From the NCBI GenBank assembly GCA_949128115.1, contig OX421963.1:35261979-35325978 (forward strand): a DNA stretch of 64,000 bases. The letters run 5' to 3'. A model generated the notes under the pieces. The model searched no databases. It saw only the letters and a program-made list of their open reading frames with translations, and had not been told where the DNA came from. Below are positions 56,739 to 64,000 of the stretch, one piece after another. This DNA is from Anaspis maculata (taxonomy: Eukaryota; Arthropoda; Insecta; Coleoptera; Scraptiidae). Numbering within the stretch: the stretch's first letter is position 1; every line of letters begins with the position of its first letter. A program made the position numbers and the translations under genes.

Positions 56739-57711
56739 TAGGGTTGCACGATGTCAATTGACCGGTCAAATAAGCCGTCAATTGACCGGTCATTTGACCG
56801 TGTCAAATACTCTGGTCAATTGACCGGTCAAATACGAGCCCCCGGGCCTCGTGGGATACTTGCCAATAAGATATAGATTTGACTGAAAATACTTTCAATC
56901 ATCAACAAGAGTGATAAAGATTATTTCCTGAAAATTTTTAGAGAATATATCCATTGGTTGAAAAGATTTTTTTTCAATTTTTTTTTCAAAAGGTACGAAC
57001 AGAGTGGAAACTTCAGTGGAGTTTTCATTTTTGTACTTTTCAAATATTTTTTGAGTTTTCAATCCAACAGTGCTATTTGTTTAGTTTTTAGTATATTTGT
57101 GACGTCACAAATATATGTTTAAAACACGCATTATGGCCGCAATTTTGGGAATATAGAAAAAAGAAAAAATACGGGTACATTATTTTTGACCATACTATCG
57201 ATTAAGCTAATAAAAAAAAAATTGGGCAAGTACCCCATTTAAAGATAAAGTCTAAAAATAGAACCAAATATTAGTGTTCTTTTTTTGGAACATGTTATAT
57301 CATATATACCATATATTTGTATGAGTACCTGAACTGAGTTAGTTGAGGTGTTCACGTACCTACCTATAATTATCAAAAATTAAAATTGAAATATATTTTC
57401 ATTGAAATTTATTTGTTTTGAAATGAAATAAAAAATCGAGTAAAATATAGGTAGTAACGTATGATCAAAAACTTTCCTCCTCTAGGCAGGTTGTGATCTG
57501 GTCATTGGCAGGCAAACAAGGCTGATTTTGGCCAGGTCACAGCCTGCCCAGAGGAGGAAAGTTTTTGATCATGCGGTACTTAGGTATTGAATGATAGTAA
57601 CACCTGTTTTTAGAGTATTTTTTCAATATTTGACCGATTTGACCGTCAATTGACCGTCAATTGACCGGTCAATTGACCAAATCTTATTTGACCGGTCAAA
57701 ATGCAACCCTA
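56739..57711. mobile_element. 973-bp non-autonomous hAT element
   Basis: ATTCCAAA precedes (56731-56738) and follows (57712-57719) the element, a perfect 8-bp target duplication. The ends are TAGGGTTGCA and TGCAACCCTA. Both subterminal regions are packed with CAATTGACCGGTCAA and TTGACCGTCAATTGACCG words, palindromic motifs expected of transposase binding sites. No transposase is present. A nested 112-bp hairpin occupies 57461-57572. Confidence 0.92.
57461..57572. repeat. 112-bp hairpin nested in the hAT element
   Basis: ATGATCAAAAACTTTCCTCC TCTAGGCAGGTTGTGATCTG GTC pairs with GGCCAGGTCACAGCCTGCCC AGAGGAGGAAAGTTTTTGAT CAT. The loop is about 25 bases. Confidence 0.85.
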
Positions 57712-58096
57712 ATTCCAAACTCTTTATTTTGATGCCGTAACATGACGAATTTTCAGGTTAGATGTCTAGACTGATGGGGTAATGCGGTGTTGCAACCTAC
57801 TCCTCAACAATTTCTTGAAAAGTCAAATCAGTGATACCAAATCCATAGCATTGAAAAATCTGACGCGCGGAGACCACGTCGCTCCAGAGCAGTGTCGCGT
57901 GAAAACAGTGCGCCCTATGAGTTTATGAGTATGACATTCAACAAGTTTTGACAGGTTTTTTGGCGCAAAATTATTTTTTACCCAGATTTTACAAAGATTT
58001 TAATTAAAACGTGAGTTTAAGCCCAGTACTAACCGTTGTTCATCAGCAGGAATCGTGTTTTACGAAAAATCTTTCAGTTGCACTTGAACTGACAAC

Positions 58097-58767
58097 ATGT
58101 CTCAAAAGGATATGCCCCCGGAACTCCCCGAACACCTGCTGGAAGTCTTACTCAAGGACCCCAAGAAGCGACAGCTGGTGCTGCAGGTTTTGGGTGCGGG
58201 TGAAGAGGGCTTCAAGAAGTTCAGACGTGAACAGTTGAAAAAAGACCGGGAGCGAAATTGCGAAAGTCCCACGGCCATGATGAGGAGAAGGCAACTGGCC
58301 AAACAATGCATGGATTCTGACACCTCATCGTCTGAACAAAGCTCTGAACCACCAGTCCTGGTGCCTCCGACTGCTAAAAAGAATCAAAGACCTTTCCATG
58401 AGCTGCTGAAAGGAGTCACAGCTTACGTTGAAGTTCGCAGGAACAATGAAGACAAGTCGGAAGGTATCAAAATGATAATGTTGGGGATGGGGGCTGCAGT
58501 GAAGGACAAGTTTTCTTCAGATGTGACTCATGTGGTGTTCAAGGTATGGGAATCACAATAGTTGAGTCAATTTTCACCAAGTGTACCTTTTTTTTTTATC
58601 AGGATGGTTCCTACACTACATTTCAGAAAGCTAAGTTAGTAAAGGCCCATTTAGTCTCAGTACTTTGGCTGGATGCAGTGAGAAGAAATAATGTTCGAGT
58701 GCCTGAGAAAAACTATCCTGCCATTGGTGGTGAATATTCTGACTTGGACGTATCAGTTCTTTGCTCA
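58097..58767 (+). CDS. MCPH1: Microcephalin, first two coding exons (partial)
   Basis: Exon 1 is 58097-58543 (ending TTCAAG|GTATGG) and exon 2 is 58603-58767 (TATCAG|GATGGT to TGCTCA|GTAAGT), joined in phase. Residues 1-100 are charged and low in homology (MSQKDMPPELPEHLLEVLLK). From about residue 108 a BRCT domain follows: VTAYVEVRRNNEDKSEG, IMLGMGAAVKDKFSSDVTHV, VFKDGSYTTFQKAKL, HLVSVLWLDAVRRNNVRVPE, YPAI. The THVVFKDG..TF.KA..HLVSVLW..VE order is that of the N-terminal BRCT of microcephalin, a chromosome-condensation and DNA-damage protein. The remaining exons, including the C-terminal BRCT pair, must lie right of the window after an intron over 5 kb. No other BRCT protein fits as well. 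Confidence 0.9.
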
Positions 58768-58913
58768 GTAAGTATCTAGATTGTGATATTATTATTACTG
58801 ACAGTGAAATATTCTTGCAATGGAAGCTTAATTTTAGAAGCTCATAGCTCACCGGGTGGATGTGTGCATCATGGTAAACTGTTTTTTATTGAAACCACCC
58901 CATGCTAGGCCTA

Positions 58914-61900
58914 TACAGGGTGTTTCCAAAATGGTGATACAATCTACTAGGCAAGATTCCCCGTCAAAAATTAACCAGAAAATATAACTTCGAAGTCCTA
59001 AGATGCTTCGTTGAAAAGTTACAGTCTTCAAGATGAATTTTTAAAATCGATTTTTTGAGGTCTCTTGAACTGTTGAACCGATTTAGTTCAAAAAGTTATT
59101 CTTGCGAAATTTTTATTAGAGGCTTGCTTTTCGATATATTTGCATCTGAACGTTTGAAAGACATGTCAAAAACAATACGTTCAAGAGAATAAAAATTTAA
59201 TTTCCTGGAAACTTAATGAACGTTTTTCAGCTGAAATATTGGTATCTTAATTTAAAACGCCTACTAAATGTATTTCAGTGAAGAAACCATGAATTGTTTT
59301 GAATTTAAATTTTTATTCTCTAGAAAATAGTGTCTTCGACATGTTTCTCAAGCATTAAATTCCAAATATCTTGAAAACTAAGCCTACAATCAAAATTTAG
59401 GCTTTAGGCTGGAAGATAAACTTTCTTCTAAATTGGACAAAAATATGGACAATTTTCAAAAAAAATTGAAGGGGTGAAATATATAGTGCAGTAAAGATAG
59501 GTTTTGAGGTTGAAATAATTATTTCATAAAATTTTAAAGCTGTTATCGATTCAGAATTTCATCCTCTACCATGTACTTAAAATCCCCGAAAATCCCACTT
59601 GAGCATTTTTCTTGCGGCGCTGTCAAAGTATATCATGTTTGCTGCAGCAAGTCCAAAAATTGTATCCTCGCTTTTGTCACAATTGAGCAATATTGTTAGC
59701 TCAGAGCTGTTGGTATATACTCCAGGGCATGACCAGAACGTCATTTGAACCGTCGATATCCTATTTCCCGCAAAAGAAAACACGTAACTTGCTTAATCTG
59801 CAATTACCAGTGGTAATCAAGTGTAGTTCGGGAATTAGTGACCAAATTCAATAAAATCTGTTCTTTTTGTGATAAAGGCATAAAATTTGGTATGAGTGGT
59901 CTTCATGGTCCCCTTTTCAAATGTAGACATGACGCCTTGCCATATTTTGGTTGGGGGGGCTTGAGGGGCCCCCTTGAAAATTGAAGTTGCAGATACTCAT
60001 ACAAACCACCATTAATAATCGTCACGCATCTCAAAAAGTAGTCATTTGACTCTACGTTAAATCTCAACAAGGGGCAGACCAGTTGTCGCCATGTACGCAC
60101 TGTTCTTCATAATGAAAAAAAAATCTTCGGAATGTCAAAAAAAAATCAGGTTTTTATAATTTTTTCATGCAATAGAAGAGTAAATTCATCTTCCGCATAT
60201 CATTATCCACTAAATCGTTTCAGCCGAAGCCGTTGATGAAGTCAATTTATTGATATTGACATCTTAGAAGCAACAATCCTAGATGAAACCAGCCAATTCA
60301 AGTGCTCAGTTCAGCAGCGTTTTTTCCAATTTTACCAATCAATATGATGACAATTCATTATTGGGTGGATAGCTTCAACTGTTTCATAATTTTAATGAGT
60401 ATAACTGAATGAGAAGTGATGCGCGAAAGCCCCGAAAGAAAATTTTTTAACCGCCACCTGTCACTGTTCGAATTGCACCAAATTTCATGCTATTTTGGCG
60501 AAACAACAGCAAATACAGACTAATGAGTATAGACAAACGTCAATACGATCTGCAGTTGTCAATTAGAAGGCACAAAGAATTAAGATTGAGGCGTGAAATA
60601 CTTCAAAGCTTTGAGATCGAGTTAATACACGGTATAAAAATATTTTCAACACACCCTAGGGTCACAAATTTTATGATGGTGGGCGACGTGAAAAATATTT
60701 TTTCCTAGGCTTTTGCGCTTGGTTCCGCGTCTGGTCAAAAAGAATTAAGTTACAGAACAGTTTCAGCTATCCATCCATTTATAAATTGTCAATCATATTG
60801 ATTGGGAACAATAAAAAAACGCTGTTGAACTTCACACTTGAATTGGCTTATTTCTTCGGGAGCTGTCATTCCTAGAATGACAGTATCAAAAAACAGACTT
60901 CATGAATAGCTTCGGAAAATACAAATTAGTAAATAATGATACACGGCCGATCAATTCACATTTTTTTAGATGGAAAAATCATTAAAAACTGTGTTTTTTT
61001 TTGACACTGACGAAATTTTTTTCAACCCGAAGAACAATGCGTACATGTCGACAACTGTTGTGTCTCTTGTCAAGATTTGATGTGGAGTAAAATGGTTACT
61101 TTTTGAAATGTGTGACGATATTTACCGGTGGTTTGTAGGAGTTCCTGCAACTTCAAATTTTTAAGGGGGTCCTTGGGCCCCCCTTACTAAAATATGGCGA
61201 GTCATCGTATTTACATTTGAAAAGAAGACCATGAAGACCACTAATACCAAATTTCATGCCTCTATCACAAATCAAACAGATTTCAATTAACTTGGTCATT
61301 AACCCTCGGATTATCTTTAATCAACACTGTTAATTGGGAATTAAAGCGACTTCCGTGTTTTTTTTTCGGGAAATACGAGTTAGAAGTTCAAACGAAGGTC
61401 TGGTCATGCCCTGCAATGTACATCAACAGCTCTGAGCCAACAATGTAGCTCTAGTGTGACAAAAACGAGAATACAATTTTTGGACTAGTTGCAGCAAACA
61501 TGATATACTTTGACAGCGCCGCAAGAAAAATGCTCAACTGGGATTTTCGGGGATTTTGAGTATGTGGTGAAGGATGAAATTCTGAATCGATATCTGCTAT
61601 AAAATTTCATGAATTAATTTTTTCAAGGTTTGGGGTCTTTTTTGACTATCTTTACTGCACTAATAGGGAAGAGAAAGTGATAGCACCCCCTATTATCTAG
61701 GTCTCTGATTTTTTTTTCAAAACACGTTACTATTGTTCAATAGAGACCTCTTTCGGTAAACTTTGCTTCAAATTTGAACGAAATCTGTTGAACGGTTCAA
61801 AAGTTATCCCAATAAATCGATTTTGAAAACTCAACTTGAACACCCTGTAACTTTTGAACGGAGCATTTTAGGACATCGAAGTTATACTTTTCTTGGTTCA

Positions 61901-61957
61901 TTTTTGATGGGGAATCTCCCCTAGAAGTTTGTATCACCTTTTTGGAAACACTCTGTA
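58914..61957. mobile_element. 3.04-kb palindromic foldback in MCPH1 intron
   Basis: TACAGGGTGTTTCCAAAATG GTGATACAA pairs with TTGTATCACCTTTTTGGAAA CACTCTGTA. Inner landmarks pair in order: CCTAAGATGCTTCG/GGAGCATTTTAGGACATC; AAAATCCCCGAAAATCCCAC TTGAGCATTTTTCTTGCGGC GCTG with its mirror at about 61515-61557; TGACGCCTTGCCATATTTTG with AAATATGGCGAGTCATCG; to a centre near 60440. The arms are about 1.4 kb. It is non-coding. Mirrored CACCCTGTA lies at about 61842. Confidence 0.85.
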
Positions 61958-63282
61958 TAGGAGTGCAACATCTGATTTTTTGTACACTGATCAGACAGCT
62001 CCCATGTTTACAGCATTGCATTGGTCAGGGTTACGGGTATCAATTTTCAGCAGTTCAAGGGGGGCAACATAGGAATTTTTGAAAACCGGTTTGACAGATC
62101 AAATTGATTTTTTTGTAGGAAACATTTTCCGATTTTTTAAATTTTCCTATTAGTACTAGCGGTTCACAACATAATCTGGTACAATCCTGCATTTTGTGAT
62201 ACAAACAAGAACTTCGGCACAATTGTTTGTAGATCCAAATTGAATAATTTGGCCCGCTGTTCTTCTCGATTACCCCCTGCTGGTCCGGGATTTGGGGGGG
62301 TACAAGGGAGACATGACTATTTTTTGCTGCAAGCACTCAACACCGCTATCAAATCATGTTTGATGTCATTTCTGAATAACGAGAGCCTGCTGATCACGAT
62401 GTCACCACTGTCAGAATGATGCGCCTGTCGGGAGACAAGCTAGAGCTGTCAATTTTACGATGGGGGCTTCCTTAATTAACAAATTTTGGTCATCGAAGGG
62501 GATGTGTGGGGTATCATTTCTGACATAATCGAGGTCTGCCAACTCATTTCTTTTTGCAGAAAGATAATTGGTTTGAAACTGTGGAAAATATGATGGATCA
62601 AAATTATGATTATCAAACATTTACGATTCGTATTGAATCAACTTTTGTTTCACTTTTGATTAGGCCGAGCTAGCGAGTCACGATACGGCCAATGTCGAGG
62701 CGCTGCGTTTCCCTAGAAGTCGAATTATGACGGATTTATTCGAATTGGAAAAGTTCTTGAAAGTCGCTGTAGTGACCATTCAAAGAAGAGTGGAATATAA
62801 TTTTGACCGCTTTTAAATTCAGGAAGTTTACTTTTTTGCATAAAAATGAAACTCTGTCAATATTAAGGGGGCTCATGAAATGGGGATTTTTTCTTTTTGG
62901 CCCGCAAGCACTCGCCTGGAACCTTGAAAAAATACGTTCCAGCATAAATTGATGACGCCGATGCGATGCTGTCATCGCCGAAGCGATACGTCAACCAGAA
63001 GTCGAGTGGGGGCTGTAACTCTTCGTATTTGGGGTGCGCGTCTTGAAATAGGTTAGTTTGGTCTTGAAATATAATGTGTTGAGCATCATTTCTAATGTTT
63101 TTTGGGTCGCTAATTTCATTTTTCAATTCAAAACTTTGAGTTACAAGCGGAGTTGTAGCTGTCTTTGTACCTGGGAGATATCCCCCTCTTCCCGAATTCT
63201 AACTCAATCAAAATTTTGCATTGACTGTACAGGCTGTCCGTTTTTCGAGGCTAAGCATGGGTATCTCGCTTATCTTTAGAGA
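61958..63282. repeat. MCPH1 intron with a diverged direct repeat
   Basis: About 62465-62620 and 63025-63130 share a layout in the same orientation (TTTGGTC, ATGTGTGGGGTATCATTTCT against ATGTGTTGAGCATCATTTCT, then TGCCAACTCATTTC against CGCTAATTTCATTT). Minus-strand frames of both read alike: RNELADLDYVRNDTPHIPFD and KNEISDPKNIRNDAQHIIFQ. They are two copies of an old repeat about 560 bases apart. No host exon is recognised. Confidence 0.45.
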
Positions 63283-64000
63283 TACAGGGTCGGTTGAATA
63301 AGAAAAAAGTTGCGAATCTTCATGACAATCAATGATCCAAAAAAATATTTGACTTGTCCGTTTCAGTTTTCGAGATATTGAGAAAAATCAGAAATTTGTA
63401 ATTTTTGTTTTTATTTTTTATTTGAAAAACGGTTGAAGGTAGCCTTTTCTAATTCAGACATTGTTAAGGCACTTTTCCAAGGGGAATTCAATGTTGCCAA
63501 AATCTTTATTCGAGCTTTCAAAACAACCGAGATATGACATTCAACTTTTTTTTCTCTTACGGGTGCCATATTGGATTTTGACATTTTTGATACAATATTT
63601 TCTTCTGGTTACAACAATGTGTCACATGCCACTGTTGAATTCATGCTTTTGAGCAAATTTTTTTTTTTTTCAAAGAGTGCTTTGGAAACAAAATCAGCAC
63701 CGACAATAAAAAAAAAACGTAAATGTTGAACATTTATTCAACAGTGACATGTGGCACATCGTTGTAACTAGAAAAGAATACCGTATTCAAAAATATCAAA
63801 ATCCAATATGGCGCCTATTAGAGAAAAAAGTTGAATGTCGTATCTCGGTTGCTTTGAAAGCTAGAATAAAGATTTTGGCAGCTTTGAATTCCCCTTGAAA
63901 AAGTGCCCTGACAATGTCTAGATTAGAAAAGGCCACCTTCAATCGTTTTTTGAATAAAAAATGAAAACAAAAATTCAAATTCCTGTTTTTTTCACGGTAT
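63283..64000. mobile_element. Palindromic foldback truncated by window end
   Basis: TACAGGGTCGGTTGAATAAG starts a left arm at 63283. GGTAGCCTTTTCTAATTCAG ACATTG and CCAAGGGGAATTC pair with GAATTCCCCTTG and CAATGTCTAGATTAGAAAAG GCCACC, with a centre near 63690. At least 310 bases of each arm are visible. The right terminus is beyond 64000. Confidence 0.75.

Overview
This 64 kb window is eukaryotic, AT-rich, intron-bearing nuclear DNA, most likely from an insect and perhaps a hemipteran. That call rests on gene content, small introns with GTAAGT-like donors, and a very dense load of foldback and TIR DNA transposons; no species can be named. Host coding sequence is under 10% of the window.

Three host genes are recognisable. 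(1) A TMX1-like thioredoxin-related transmembrane protein on + has five exons at 29855-34250, is about 270 aa, and has the CPAC active site. (2) A class III transmembrane adenylate cyclase on - has at least 16 coding exons at 52776-34720. Both catalytic halves and both hydrophobic blocks are present. It converges tail-to-tail with TMX1, leaving 469 bp between the stop codons, and resembles the insect ACX-type cyclases. (3) The first two coding exons of microcephalin (MCPH1) on +, 58097-58767, carry the N-terminal BRCT domain; the rest lies beyond the window.

Layout: 1-10713 is a giant inverted-repeat structure whose arms are arrays of one 133-bp satellite in opposite orientations (about 14 and 24 copies) around a 5.2 kb loop. 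10419-11000 holds two diverged direct repeats. 11740-15024 holds nested foldback elements, and 15040-15650 a decayed LINE 3' end. 17195-22759 is a long inverted-repeat element containing a G-rich 260-bp tandem array and a tRNA-derived SINE. 23204-24756 is a foldback element. 24971-28567 is a 3.6 kb element with about 1 kb inverted repeats enclosing a two-exon gene for a tesmin/TSO1-type CXC (CRC) protein. The cyclase introns hold a 2.95 kb palindrome (42497-45449) and a second composite palindrome (about 45800-49760). The loop of the latter holds another, broken CXC exon, and one of its arms is split by a LINE that is itself split by a MITE. 54133-55715 is a second, inverted copy of the 830-bp element seen at 12005, with a Tc1-like derivative inserted at its edge. 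56739-57711 is a hAT element with a perfect 8-bp target duplication. The MCPH1 intron carries a 3.04 kb palindrome, and a further foldback runs off the right end.

The strongest candidates for something undescribed are (a) long-inverted-repeat elements that repeatedly carry a CXC-domain gene and (b) a superfamily of palindromic elements whose arms are built from modules each opening with TACAGGGTG. Exon limits were set by hand from frame and GT/AG sites, and family assignments come from recognised motifs; neither was checked by database search.
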